This document shows, piece after piece, positions 50,067-62,658 of a stretch of 64,000 nt of DNA. The DNA is from Nocardia bhagyanarayanae. Its GTDB lineage: Bacteria > Actinomycetota > Actinomycetes > Mycobacteriales > Mycobacteriaceae. How positions within the stretch are numbered: position 1 is the stretch's first letter; every line of letters starts with the position of its first letter. Below the pieces are notes generated by a model. The model did no database searches. It was not told the DNA's origin and was given only the letters and a program-made list of their open reading frames with translations. The stretch is from assembly GCF_006716565.1 (NCBI RefSeq), contig NZ_VFPG01000001.1:4278001-4342000 (forward strand). The letters are read 5' to 3'. The position numbers and the translations under genes are program-made.

Positions 50067-51029
50067 TCAGTATCCGGGAACCATGCCGTCGCTGTGCACG
50101 AGCAGGTTGGACAGGCTCTGGAAGATCGGCAGGCCGGTCTTGATCTCCAGGTAGGCGAACTGTCCCTGGGGGTTGACCTCCAGGAAGTAGTACTCGCCGT
50201 CCAAGCCCAGGCGCAGGTCGAGGACCCCGAAGCTGAGCCCGAGCGCGCCCATGAGCGTGGCCAGGGATTTGCTCACCGAGGCGGGCAGCTGGTCGCGGGT
50301 GAACTCGACGGAGGTGTCCAGCCGGGAATCGACCCGGCCGACGCCCGCCTGGGAGTCGATGCGCACCGTCCAGGCGATGCCGTCCACCCACACCACCCGC
50401 AGGTCGCACTCGGCTTGGATGTAGTCCTGGAAGGTGGTCGGCGCCGACCGGATGCCGGCCAGCTTGCCGAAATCGGCGGCCGTGATGATCCTGGTCTCGG
50501 CGAATTCCGCGCGTCCCGTGCCGGTGCGCTTGTAAACCACTGCGCCGGGCCGTGATTCGACGAAGCTGCGCGCCTCGTCCGGATCGTTGGTGATCAGCGT
50601 CTCCGGGATCGCGAACCCGGCGCGCTGTGCCGTCTCCAGTTGGACGATCTTGCGCGCCGCGGTGCGGTCGGCGCCGGGATCGTTGATCCAGAACGCCGGG
50701 ATCGACCACAGCAGGCCCTGGATGAAGCCGTCGCACTCGGCCTGGCGGTAGGCGTCGTCGGAGGCGCGCACGCCGCCGGGCACCTGGCACGGGTGCGGCC
50801 GCCGCCACCACACCGAACGGACGGTGTCGAGCCCGATGACGTGCGAGAGCGAGCGCGTGGTGCCGAGCCGGTCCAGCCGGAAACTGCCCGACTCGCGCGG
50901 GAAGTCGCGCAGGTCGAGGTGTATCGGACTGAGCCCGTGGTGTTCTCGCAATGTCGCCGCCATCGCGGTGGCGTGCAGATCATCGGTTTCGGACACGATC
51001 AGGACCGAGCCTGGGAGCCGGCTCACCAT
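50067..51029 (-). CDS. ATP-grasp peptide ligase (MvdC/MvdD, graspetide-type)
   Basis: This 320-residue ATP-grasp enzyme is of the class that makes side-chain ester or amide links in ribosomal peptides. The N-terminal pre-ATP-grasp part has the family mark VRSVWWRRPHP (about 70-80). The central lobe has AVVYKRTGTGR, and the C-terminal lobe has ECDLRVVWVDG, VLDLRLGLDGEYYFLEVNPQGQF (in two parts, with the Mg-binding E and N) and a closing TGLPI. These match graspetide ligases rather than RimK or D-Ala ligases. The gene follows a 151-residue protein gene by 12 bases on the same strand, which I take as the possible substrate. Confidence 0.85.
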   Translation of the reverse strand: MVSRLPGSVLIVSETDDLHATAMAATLREHHGLSPIHLDLRDFPRESGSFRLDRLGTTRSLSHVIGLDTVRSVWWRRPHPCQVPGGVRASDDAYRQAECDGFIQGLLWSIPAFWINDPGADRTAARKIVQLETAQRAGFAIPETLITNDPDEARSFVESRPGAVVYKRTGTGRAEFAETRIITAADFGKLAGIRSAPTTFQDYIQAECDLRVVWVDGIAWTVRIDSQAGVGRVDSRLDTSVEFTRDQLPASVSKSLATLMGALGLSFGVLDLRLGLDGEYYFLEVNPQGQFAYLEIKTGLPIFQSLSNLLVHSDGMVPGY

Positions 51030-51041
51030 GGGCAGGTCCGC

Positions 51042-51497
51042 TCAGTCGAGGCTGTCGCAGTTGATGCCGTCGTCACTCGTCGCGAAGGATTTCGTCTGGC
51101 AATAGGTATAGGTCGCGCCGGTGCCCGCCGGATAGTCCACGAGCCGCAGGCGGTCGGCCCAGGTGGCCGTGAGTTGTTGCAGCAGTTCGTCACCCAGCGC
51201 TTCCGAGGGCGCGGCGGCGATGGTCATCGGCCGGTCGACGAGGTCGATGCGCAGTCGCTGGGTGAAGTCGGCGGTGGCGCCGGGGCGGATGTCCACCAGA
51301 ACCGGCCGGCCGTCGCTCGCTTGGTCGTCGCCGACGTTGTCGAGCATGCGGAGCACATCGTCACGGCGGAAGGTCCACGTGCCCTCGGCGACGCGGACGG
51401 AGATCTCGCGTTCCGACTCGGCCACCAAAAGGCCCTGCAGTGCGGGTGCGCGGTCTTCCGTCGACGTGACACCGGGTCGGTGGATTGCGTCGGCCAT
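51042..51497 (-). CDS. Candidate graspetide precursor protein
   Basis: The 151-residue product has no named domain that I recognise. Residues 1-110 look folded (strands around LQGLLVAESEREISVRVAEG and a helix DELLQQLTATWADRL). The C-terminal tail of about 22 residues, YTYCQTKSFATSDDGINCDS and LD, is rich in Thr, Ser, Lys and Asp, plus two Cys. A leader followed by a tail with hydroxyl and carboxyl side chains is what an ATP-grasp ligase would cross-link, and the ligase gene follows after 12 bases. The leader is long for a graspetide. GGAGAG precedes the ATG. It could instead be an unrelated small protein. Confidence 0.6.
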   Translation of the reverse strand: MADAIHRPGVTSTEDRAPALQGLLVAESEREISVRVAEGTWTFRRDDVLRMLDNVGDDQASDGRPVLVDIRPGATADFTQRLRIDLVDRPMTIAAAPSEALGDELLQQLTATWADRLRLVDYPAGTGATYTYCQTKSFATSDDGINCDSLD

Positions 51498-51756
51498 GGT
51501 CTGCTCTCCGATCTGCTCGCGATTTGCCAGGACCCCCGAGCGTGAACTGGATCATAACGCGGAAGGGGGCGGCCCCGGCCCGGATCGAAAGATTTCACGG
51601 CCGTTGGCAAACCGGATCCGGACACGGAAGGCGCTAGCGCCGAAAGATTTTCGGCAGTCCGAAAATGGCCCTACCGCAATCTTCTAGCTAATTCCGATTG
51701 GGGGTAGCGGACGAGTATTGCCCAAGATTGGCGGCCATGTCGACCGCCGCGCCGCG

Positions 51757-52173
51757 CTACAGGCCGAGCAGATCCGGTCGCTCGGCGAGAGCTCGGAAAC
51801 GCTCGCCCGGATCGGCGACCAGCTTGCGCTCGGCCAGATCGAGCAGGCCTCCGACGACGGCGACCTCGGCCGACACCGTGCCGTCGAGCTTGCGGATCTG
51901 CTGGCGCATCCGGAAGATCTTGCCTTCGGTCCAAGCGAATTCGCAGCTGATCGTCACCTCGTCGCCGCCGCGCAACTCACGCAAATACTTGATGTTCGTC
52001 TCCAGGACCACCGGCCCGACGCCGGATTCGATGAGCTTTTCCTGGCCGAGCCCGGCGGCGCGCAGCAGCTCCCAGCGGGCGTGCTCGGCGTATTGGAGGT
52101 ACACCGCCTGATTCAGGTGGCCCTGGGTGTCGAGCTCGTAACCGCGGACGACGACGGGGACGGAAAAGGTCAT
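51757..52173 (-). CDS. Hotdog-fold acyl-CoA thioesterase (4HBT)
   Basis: This 138-residue single-hotdog thioesterase of the YbgC/4-hydroxybenzoyl-CoA type carries the active-site block YELDTQGHLNQAVYLQYAEH, with Asp15 in the catalytic position, followed by the helix ARWELLRAAG. It should hydrolyse acyl-CoA or acyl-ACP. It lies 78 bases after the cupin gene on the same strand. The 259 bases after its stop are non-coding and hold the promoter of the putative peptide genes. Confidence 0.87.
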   Translation of the reverse strand: MTFSVPVVVRGYELDTQGHLNQAVYLQYAEHARWELLRAAGLGQEKLIESGVGPVVLETNIKYLRELRGGDEVTISCEFAWTEGKIFRMRQQIRKLDGTVSAEVAVVGGLLDLAERKLVADPGERFRALAERPDLLGL

Positions 52174-52251
52174 GTAAAAGCGAACTCGTCGCAGTCCGTT
52201 GTTGTTCCCGCGTTCGCTGACGTCTGCGCCACACTCCGCTGGCCGCGCGCA

Positions 52252-52755
52252 TCACCGCCGGTTGGCGGTTCGCTCGGCCCACCACCGCGGGGCGTCCACG
52301 AAGTGGTTGTCGAATTCCTCTTGTGTCGCAGCGAGATCGGCGAGCGTCGCCTCGCCCTTGCCGATGCGGTCGAGCAGGCGGAAGTACTCGAAACGCTCGA
52401 CGCCGGGCATGAGCGCGATCAGCAGCCGGGCCGCGCTGCCGGGCGCCGCGCCGAACGCGTGCGGCATGAACTTGGGCACCACCAGCGCGCCGCCCGCGCC
52501 CACGGTGACGATCCGATCGCCTGCCAGCACCTGGAGTTCGCCCTCGGCCACGTAGAACAGCTCGTCGGATTTGGTGTGGTAGTGCGGCGCGGCGCCGTCG
52601 GCGCCCTCGGCCAGGGTGACCTCCAAGCTGCTGACCGACCCGCCGGTCTCGTTGGCGTCGATCAGCAGACGCATCCGGACGGTGTCGGTCCGCAAGGTCT
52701 CCGCGTCCTGCGGCTGACGGACGGCGAGGTCGCGGTGGGGAAGGGCGGCGGTCAT
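52252..52755 (-). CDS. Cupin-domain protein
   Basis: The protein has 167 residues with one cupin barrel, about 35-115. Metal ligands are the two His and the Glu of PHYHTKSDELFYVAEGEL and a His in PKFMPHAFG. The C-terminal 50 residues are helical (FDNHFVDAPRWWAE). It may be a dioxygenase, isomerase or storage protein; the substrate is unknown. It is divergent from the MarR gene across a 69-base gap with a clear palindrome, so the MarR protein probably represses it. Confidence 0.85.
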   Translation of the reverse strand: MTAALPHRDLAVRQPQDAETLRTDTVRMRLLIDANETGGSVSSLEVTLAEGADGAAPHYHTKSDELFYVAEGELQVLAGDRIVTVGAGGALVVPKFMPHAFGAAPGSAARLLIALMPGVERFEYFRLLDRIGKGEATLADLAATQEEFDNHFVDAPRWWAERTANRR

Positions 52756-52766
52756 GACGACTCCTG

Positions 52767-52799
52767 TAGTTCGGTGCTTGATAATTCGCTACCGAACTA
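52767..52799. promoter_or_regulatory. Palindromic operator between cupin and MarR genes
   Basis: TAGTTCGGT at 52767-52775 and ACCGAACTA at 52791-52799 form a perfect 9-base inverted repeat around a 15-base spacer that contains TGATAAT. It fills the centre of the divergent promoter region. This is the usual kind of site through which a MarR-type repressor controls itself and its divergent neighbour. Confidence 0.65.
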
Positions 52800-52824
52800 T
52801 ATACCGGCGAATAGAATCCCGTCC

Positions 52825-53331
52825 ATGACCGAAGTGAAACCGGACGCGGTGGACGCCATCGCCGAGCAGTGGCGGCGCGAGCGGCCCGATCTCGATCTGG
52901 AGGCGATGGCGATCGTGGGGCGGCTCGGGCGGCTCATGGTCGTGGCGCAGCAGGCGATCGAAGCCGTCTTCGTCGCACACGGATTGCAGCGCGGCGAATT
53001 CGATGTGCTTGCCGCCCTGCGGCGTTCGGGCGAACCGTTCCAGCTGAACCCGTCGGTGCTCGCCGACACGCTGATGCTCTCGCGCGCGGGCATGACCGGC
53101 CGCCTGGATCGGCTGGAATCGGCGGGGCTGGTGCGCCGCATCGCCGACGCGGCCGATCGGCGCGCCGTTCGGGTGGCGCTCACCGACGAGGGCAGGCAAC
53201 TGGTCGACACCGTGGTAACGGAGCACACCCGCAACGAGACCCGCATCCTCTCGGTGCTCTCCGCGCAGGACCGCAAGGACCTGGACCGCATCGCGCGGCG
53301 TCTGCTCGCCAGTCTCGAAGGCGACGACTGA
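52825..53331 (+). CDS. MarR-family transcriptional regulator
   Basis: This 168-residue MarR regulator has helices LDLEAMAIVGRLGRLMVVAQ, then the winged HTH LQRGEFDVLAALRRSGEPFQ, LNPSVLADTLMLSRAGMTGR, LDRLESAGLVRRIADAADRR. The last segment contains the wing. It binds DNA as a dimer and responds to a phenolic or other small ligand. The ATG at 52825 lies 26 bases beyond the palindrome at 52767-52799. It is followed after 126 bases by the esterase gene on the same strand. Confidence 0.92.
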   Translation: MTEVKPDAVDAIAEQWRRERPDLDLEAMAIVGRLGRLMVVAQQAIEAVFVAHGLQRGEFDVLAALRRSGEPFQLNPSVLADTLMLSRAGMTGRLDRLESAGLVRRIADAADRRAVRVALTDEGRQLVDTVVTEHTRNETRILSVLSAQDRKDLDRIARRLLASLEGDD

Positions 53332-53457
53332 CATTCGGCCGGGCGCGTCGGGGGAACCGTCGCGCGAAATCGAGTAGTGCGCTACTCGTGTGCCGGGCGG
53401 CGCGCCGAAGTACCGTGTGGCTCTGCTTTCAGACCTTCAGGCGGTCAAGGAGAAACG

Positions 53458-54249
53458 ATGATCGACATCATCACCCTCCGGGGCACCGGCGAGCCCCGCA
53501 ACCCGGACGGCGCGCCCGCGGGCATGCTGCGCGACGTCACCAAACTGCTCGACCCGGAGAAGTTCACCGCGTTCGAGCCGAACTGGCCCGCCTCGGTCGG
53601 GCCGACGCCGGACGTGTGGGGTCCCTCGCTGGAGACCTCGGTCCGGCTCGGCGTCGCGGCCGGGGTGCGCGCCATTCAGGATTCGCCGAATGTCTGTGGG
53701 CTGCTGAGTTATTCGCTCGGCGGCATCTGCGCGAGCCGGATACTGGAGGGTGTGCGGTCGGGCAAGTACAAGAACTTCGACGGTTCGCCGCTGGAGATCG
53801 CGTTCGTGGTGAACATCGCCAATCCGATGCGCAAAGCCGGTCAGTCCGTGGGGAATCTGTGCCCGCCGTCCACCTACGGACTGCACGGCCAGCGCGGCGC
53901 GTGGCCCGGCCTCGACGTCCGGGAATACGCCAACCCCGGCGACATCATCACCTCCTCGCCGCCGGATTCCCCGCTGCGCGTGATCGATGTGGGCATCTCC
54001 CCGTTCTCGTTCGTCGAGGGCGCGCGCTTCGGCAACGTGACCCCGCTGATCTTCGAGGAACTCCTGCGCTTCCTGTTGCAGAACCCGCTGGCGAATCTGG
54101 ACCGCTACAGCAAGGCCGTGCAGGGCGTCATCGGCTACCTCACCCCGTGGCCCGACGGCCAGCACGTCCTGTATTCCGGCCGCAACATGCCCGGCACGAA
54201 CGTCCTCTGGACCACCCACGCGGCCGACTACCTCAACGCCACCTACTGA
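53458..54249 (+). CDS. Cutinase/Lysin-B-like alpha/beta hydrolase
   Basis: The product has 263 residues from the ATG at 53458, with AAGGAG at 5 bases. It opens with IDIITLRGTGEPRNP, carries the nucleophile elbow LLSYSLGGICASRIL, and has a helical lid region and a His near the end in NVLWTTHAADYL. The combination of a GTGE-type N terminus and a YSLGG elbow resembles Lysin B/cutinase-like esterases of mycobacteriophages and mycolata. Those enzymes cleave mycolate or lipid esters. No signal peptide is visible. A phage or plasmid origin is possible. It ends 6 bases from the end of the convergent TetR gene. Confidence 0.65.
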   Translation: MIDIITLRGTGEPRNPDGAPAGMLRDVTKLLDPEKFTAFEPNWPASVGPTPDVWGPSLETSVRLGVAAGVRAIQDSPNVCGLLSYSLGGICASRILEGVRSGKYKNFDGSPLEIAFVVNIANPMRKAGQSVGNLCPPSTYGLHGQRGAWPGLDVREYANPGDIITSSPPDSPLRVIDVGISPFSFVEGARFGNVTPLIFEELLRFLLQNPLANLDRYSKAVQGVIGYLTPWPDGQHVLYSGRNMPGTNVLWTTHAADYLNATY

Positions 54250-54255
54250 GCCGGG

Positions 54256-54822
54256 TCAGTCCTTGCGGCGGACCGACGCTTCGACGAGATCCAGCACCGC
54301 GGAGAGGTTCTCGTTGGTGTGGCCGGAGGCGATCCTGGCGATGAGACCGTCGAGGACCAAGTCGAGATAGCCGAGCAGGACGTCGGTCGGGACATCGTCA
54401 CGCAGCGCGCCCGCGGCCTTGCGCCGCTCCAGGCGGGCCAGGGTGGCCGCGGTCAGCTCGGCGGAGCGCTGGGTCCAACCCGCGCGGAACTCGGGATCGG
54501 TGCGCAGCCTGCGCGCGATCTCCAAACGGGTGCCGAGCCAATTGAATTGCTCGGGGTGGGCGAGCATATCGCGCATCACCTGCACGATGCCCTGGTTGGC
54601 CGCGACGTCTGCCATGCGCTCGGCGTCCTCCTGCGCGAGCGCGAGGAACAGCGCGTCCTTGTCGCGGAAGTGGTGGAAGATGGCGCCGCGAGACAGTCCG
54701 ATGGCCTCTTCCAGGCGGCGCACGGTGGCGCCGTCGTAGCCGTATTCGGCAAAGCAGCGTCGCGCCCCGTCGAGGATCTGGCTGCGCCGGGCGGCGAGGT
54801 GGTCATCGCTGACCTTGGGCAT
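54256..54822 (-). CDS. TetR-family regulator next to aconitase
   Basis: This 188-residue TetR protein has an HTH in residues 8-50: LAARRSQILDGARRCFAEYG, ATVRRLEEAIGLSRGAIFHH. The C-terminal ligand domain is helical. The ATG at 54822 with GGAGGA before it is preferred to an upstream open extension of 27 codons. Position and orientation match Rv1474c, downstream of acn in M. tuberculosis. Homologues of that protein regulate acn in response to iron, so control of aconitase is likely here too. Repeats at 54929-55011 separate it from acn. Confidence 0.9.
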   Translation of the reverse strand: MPKVSDDHLAARRSQILDGARRCFAEYGYDGATVRRLEEAIGLSRGAIFHHFRDKDALFLALAQEDAERMADVAANQGIVQVMRDMLAHPEQFNWLGTRLEIARRLRTDPEFRAGWTQRSAELTAATLARLERRKAAGALRDDVPTDVLLGYLDLVLDGLIARIASGHTNENLSAVLDLVEASVRRKD

Positions 54823-54928
54823 GGGCGTGGCTCCTCCGAAAGAGTGACGCTGCGGGATGCGGAGAGGTCCGCGCACCGCCGGGGCGATGCGCGGACCTTC
54901 CACACGGGCGGCGAGCCGGATAACCGAC

Positions 54929-55011
54929 TCGGCCGCGAATCACGGGATCATCCCCGCGTGCGCGGGGAGTTTCAGCCGCGGATCATGGGATCATCCCCGC
55001 GTGCGCGGGGA
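54929..55011. repeat. 43-bp two-copy repeat with CRISPR-like palindrome and copied acn 3' end
   Basis: Two units begin at 54929 and 54972, exactly 43 bases apart. Each has a 15-base block close to the last 15 bases of acn (55032-55046) and then a 25-base block at 54944-54968 and 54987-55011. The 25-base blocks are identical and contain the palindrome CCCCGCGTGCGCGGGG. Together with GGGATCAT before it, this is close to the common actinobacterial type I-E CRISPR repeat. The gap between copies is only 18 bases and no cas genes are in view. The hairpins could also act as an acn terminator. Confidence 0.75.
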
Positions 55012-55031
55012 CCGGGCTGAGCAAATCGAGA

Positions 55032-57944
<2,913 letters not shown>

Positions 57945-58123
57945 CTAACAGTACGCTTGTCCTGTGAAACACGCGGGGGCCGGTCGGCGTGGCGGGTGGC
58001 ACTGTCCGAACATCGGGTCGCGTACTGTGCTTTCGAGCTAGCCGGGGTTGTAGTTAGCTCACCCTGCAGTGTTGGATGCCCGTCGCAGCGCTCGCTGACG
58101 CGGCTCGACAGACCGGATGGAAG

Positions 58124-58699
58124 ATGGCCCCCTCGTACACCTCGGTGTTCTCCCCCATGGCCGCGGAGCTGCCGCCCACCATCAACGACAGCGCGTTGCG
58201 GACCATCAAGGCCGACGTCGCCGACAATCACGTGGCGACGCCGAAGGGGAAGGATCAGGCGGGACTCGAGGCGATCGTGGCGGAGGCGCGATCCAACGGG
58301 ATCCCGCTCAGCATCGTGGTGATTCCCGGCAATCCCGGTCACGACTCCAATCTACGGGACCTGGCCACCGAGATCGGCAAGACCGAACACGGCACCGTCG
58401 TGGTGCTCAGCGACGACTGGGTCGGCACCTACAGCGACTCCATCAGCCGGGTGAAGCTGGAGTGGGCCGAGGATGCCGCCAAGAGCAAGCAGGGCAACTC
58501 GGTCGAGGCCGCGCGGATCTTCGTCGGCCGCCTCGAAGAGCCGGAAACCTTCTCGTGGACCGCGATCACCAGCGTGTTGCTGGCCGGTACCGCGATCGTC
58601 GTCGCCGGCCTGTACTGGGTGAAGTCCCGGCGTTCCACGGCCGAATCCGCCGCCGTCGCGGCCACCGAGCGCGACGACCTCGGCACTCCCGCTCGATAA
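58124..58699 (+). CDS. Rv1476-like single-pass membrane protein
   Basis: The product has 191 residues from the ATG at 58124, with GGATGGAAG before it; an ATG at 58076 would add 16. The N-terminal domain, about 20-140, is alpha/beta (LSIVVIPGNPGHDSNLRDLA, TVVVLSDDWVGTYSDSIS). One C-terminal membrane helix (AITSVLLAGTAIVVAGLYWV) is followed by a short basic and acidic tail. This matches the membrane protein between acn and ripA in mycobacteria. The domain resembles TPM-like folds, but its function is unknown. Confidence 0.82.
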   Translation: MAPSYTSVFSPMAAELPPTINDSALRTIKADVADNHVATPKGKDQAGLEAIVAEARSNGIPLSIVVIPGNPGHDSNLRDLATEIGKTEHGTVVVLSDDWVGTYSDSISRVKLEWAEDAAKSKQGNSVEAARIFVGRLEEPETFSWTAITSVLLAGTAIVVAGLYWVKSRRSTAESAAVAATERDDLGTPAR

Positions 58700-58922
58700 G
58701 CGGTCTCTCTTTCACCCCTTTTCATAACGATCGGTTGGTTTTCTCCCCCTAACACCGATCGGCAATCCGGCTAATTCTTGGCAATGCGCAAATTACGTGC
58801 ATGTCATTATGTTGCTGATGTTTTCTTGGTGAAAGAAGTGTCGTACGGTTCATGTGGTTACCGATGGGGAACAAGTTTCGTAGAGGGTTACCCGCCGCCC
58901 AATGAGCTTGATGGTGCGGTTG

Positions 58923-58953
58923 GGGCTCGTGAGGCGAAGCCGCGTTCGAGTCC
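58923..58953 (+). promoter_or_regulatory. Leader hairpin before the RipA-like gene
   Basis: GGGCTCG at 58923-58929 pairs with CGAGTCC at 58947-58953 (one G-U pair), and inside GGC pairs with GCC around GAA. It ends two bases before the GGGAGG ribosome binding site of the RipA-like gene, at the end of a 266-base non-coding leader. Such placement suggests RNA-level control of translation. I could not match the leader to the c-di-AMP riboswitch consensus. Confidence 0.4.
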
Positions 58954-58965
58954 TTGGGAGGTGCC

Positions 58966-60384
58966 ATGCACAAAAAAGGTCCGACCGGTCGGTCGCAGGG
59001 CCTATCGGTCGCTCTGGGGTTGCTCGTCTCCGTCGCCGTGGTGCTGACCGCGGGACCGACCACCGCTGTGCCGCCCGCGCCGCCCAATCCGAGCGACGGT
59101 GAGATCGCCGCGGCGGGCGCCCGCGTCGATGCGGGCGTCACCGAGGTCGGCGCGCTGATCAACCAGGTCGGCACGGTGAATCAGCAGCTGCGGGAACTCG
59201 ACGACGCGGTGGCGCGCAAGCGCGAGGAAGTCAACAAAGCGCTGGTCGATCTGCAGAGCGCGCGGGAGGCGGCCGACGCGGCCGCCGCCGCTGTCGTACG
59301 GACCCAGACCGACCTCTCCGACGCGGGAACCAAGGTCGCGCAGGCGCGGCGCAATTTCGACGAGTTCGCCACCCAGGCCTACACCAGACCCTCCTCGGGC
59401 TCGATGGTCACCTACCTGGCGGCCTCGTCGCCCGGCGGCGCGATCGACCGCTCCCAGGTGCTCGGCCTGGTCACGAAGAACCAGCAGCAGGTGCTCGACG
59501 CGCTGCGCCGCGCGCAGATCGAGCAGGGCAACCGGAATTCCACCGCGCGCCAAGCCAAATCGGAGGCCGACGCGGCCGCCGCGGTGGCCGAGCAGAAGAA
59601 GAACGACGCCGAGCACGCGGTCGCCGCGGCCAAGGCCGAACTCGACCAGCAGACCGTGCGGCGCGACACCTTGCTGCGCGAGCGCGACGCCGCGCAGGGC
59701 AGGCTCGACATCGCCCGCGCCAACGTCACCGGTCTGCAGGGCCAGCGCGAGGCCTTCCTGGCCTGGGACGAACAGCGCCGCGCCGAAGAGGCCGCGATCC
59801 GCGCCGCCGCGTCGGCCGCCGCCGCCCGCGCCGCCGCCGACCAGGCCGCGCGCGATCGTGCCGCCCAGGCGGGCGACGGTCGGCGCCCGCACACCCAGCT
59901 CGAGAACGCTCCCGCCCCGAAGCAGAGCACGCCCCGCCCCAGCGGACCGGCGGCGCGCGGCTCGCAGGCGGTGGAAATCGTGGTGGACCGGGCGCTTTCG
60001 CAATTGGGCGTGCAGTACGCCTGGGGCGGCGGCGACGAGAACGGCCCGACGCTCGGCATTCGCGACGGCGGCGTGGCCGACAGCCACGGCGATTACAACA
60101 AAGTCGGCTTCGACTGCTCGGGCTTGATGATCTACGCCTTCGCGGGCATCGGCGTCTCGCTGCCGCACTACAGCGGATATCAATACAACGCGGGCACCCG
60201 CGTTCCGGTGGACGAGCGAGCCCGCGGCGACATGCTGTTCTGGGGGCCGAGCGGCAGCCAGCACGTGGCGCTCTACCTGGGCAACGGGAAGATGGTCGAA
60301 GCGCCGCAATCCGGCGACGTGGTGAAGGTTTCGCCGGTGCGGGAAAGCGGCATCATGCCCTATGCGGTGCGCATCGTCTCCTGA
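58966..60384 (+). CDS. NlpC/P60 peptidoglycan endopeptidase, RipA-like
   Basis: This 472-residue secreted cell-wall hydrolase has a signal peptide LSVALGLLVSVAVVLTAGP near 15-35. A long coiled-coil region follows (about 45-290, rich in A, E, Q and R). A Pro-rich linker precedes the NlpC/P60 domain from about 340, with Cys384 in DCSGL and His433 in SQHVALYL. It cleaves D-Glu/meso-DAP stem links during septation, by analogy with RipA. M. tuberculosis has two such genes in tandem here; only one is present in this window. The ATG at 58966 follows GGGAGG. Confidence 0.92.
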   Translation: MHKKGPTGRSQGLSVALGLLVSVAVVLTAGPTTAVPPAPPNPSDGEIAAAGARVDAGVTEVGALINQVGTVNQQLRELDDAVARKREEVNKALVDLQSAREAADAAAAAVVRTQTDLSDAGTKVAQARRNFDEFATQAYTRPSSGSMVTYLAASSPGGAIDRSQVLGLVTKNQQQVLDALRRAQIEQGNRNSTARQAKSEADAAAAVAEQKKNDAEHAVAAAKAELDQQTVRRDTLLRERDAAQGRLDIARANVTGLQGQREAFLAWDEQRRAEEAAIRAAASAAAARAAADQAARDRAAQAGDGRRPHTQLENAPAPKQSTPRPSGPAARGSQAVEIVVDRALSQLGVQYAWGGGDENGPTLGIRDGGVADSHGDYNKVGFDCSGLMIYAFAGIGVSLPHYSGYQYNAGTRVPVDERARGDMLFWGPSGSQHVALYLGNGKMVEAPQSGDVVKVSPVRESGIMPYAVRIVS

Positions 60385-60499
60385 GAATCGGCCATCGATC
60401 CGGCGCGAATTGCACTGATACCGGAGCCGGTTGCGGCATGCTGCGCGAATACCTGGAATAGTTGGGGCGAGCACGCACGAGACCAAGGCGAAAGCGGGG

Positions 60500-61665
<1,166 letters not shown>

Positions 61666-61669
<4 letters not shown>

Positions 61670-62654
61670 CGGCCGCGTCGGCCGCGCCCGAGGTTTCCCG
61701 AGTGACAACGTCATCGCACGCACCGCCGTCGTTCCGGGCCGGAGAACTGACCGACCCGCGGCTCTCGGCGGCGCTGAGAACCCTGGAGCTGACCGTGCGC
61801 AGGCGCCTGGACGGCGTGCTGCACGGCGATCACCTCGGCCTCATCCCCGGACCGGGCTCCGAGCCCGGTGAGTCCCGGATGTATCAGCCGGGTGACGATG
61901 TGCGCCAGATGGATTGGTCGGTCACCGCCCGCACCACGCACCCGCACGTGCGCCAGATGATCGCCGATCGCGAGCTGGAGACCTGGATGGTCGTCGACCT
62001 CTCGGCCAGCCTCGACTTCGGCACGGCGGCCTGCCAGAAACGCGATCTGGCGATCGCGGCCGCCGCGGCGATCACCCACCTCACCAGCGGCGGCGGCAAC
62101 CGGATCGGCGCGGTCGTCGCCACCGGCGAGCAACTGGTGCGAATTCCCGCGCGCAGCGGGCGGATTCACGCCCAGTCGCTGCTGCGCGGCGTCGCCACCA
62201 CCCCGCACGCGCGCGACGGTGTGCGCGGCGATCTGCGCGGCGCCATCGAGTCGCTGCGCCGCCCGCAGCGCAAACGCGGTCTCGCCGTGATCATCTCCGA
62301 CTTCCTCGGCGAGATCGATTGGCAGCGTTCGCTGCGCGCCATCTCCGCGCGACACGATCTGCTCGCGGTCGAGGTGCTCGACCCGCGCGATCTCGAGCTG
62401 CCCGATGTCGGCGACGTGGTGCTGCACGATCCGGAGACCGGCCGCACCCGCGAGTTCAGCGTGACGCCAACGCTGCGTACCGATTTCGCGGCCGCCGCCC
62501 AACGGCACCGCGAGCAGGTCGAGCAGGCGCTGCGCAGCTGCGGCGCGCCGGTGCTCACGCTGCGGACCGATCGGGACTGGATCGCCGACGTGGTCCGGTT
62601 CGTTTCCACCCGGCGTCACAGCTTCGGCGCCCCGACCGGGCGGGTGCCGCGCCA

Positions 62655-62658
<4 letters not shown>
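61666..62658 (+). CDS. DUF58 family protein
   Basis: The product has 330 residues with the DUF58 signature YQPGDDVRQMDWSVTARTTH near 85-104, followed by a VWA-like region (ETWMVVDLSASLDFGT with a MIDAS-like DxSxS). The GTG start overlaps the MoxR stop by 4 bases, and its own stop overlaps the VWA gene start. It matches Rv1480 by position. It is thought to be a MoxR partner; the substrate is unknown. Confidence 0.92.

Noticed and set aside
54256..54822. The TetR protein as a gamma-butyrolactone receptor for the polyketide operon
   Set aside because: It is about 16 kb away and its place next to acn matches Rv1474c, an acn-linked regulator.
54929..55011. A functional type I-E CRISPR array
   Set aside because: Only two copies, an 18-base gap instead of about 32, the gap copies the acn end, and no cas genes are in the window. 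I list it as a CRISPR-like repeat.
58700..58965. c-di-AMP (ydaO) riboswitch
   Set aside because: The leader has a GGGGAAC-like string but lacks the GGGGTGAAT and CAGCTAACC-type blocks in the expected order.
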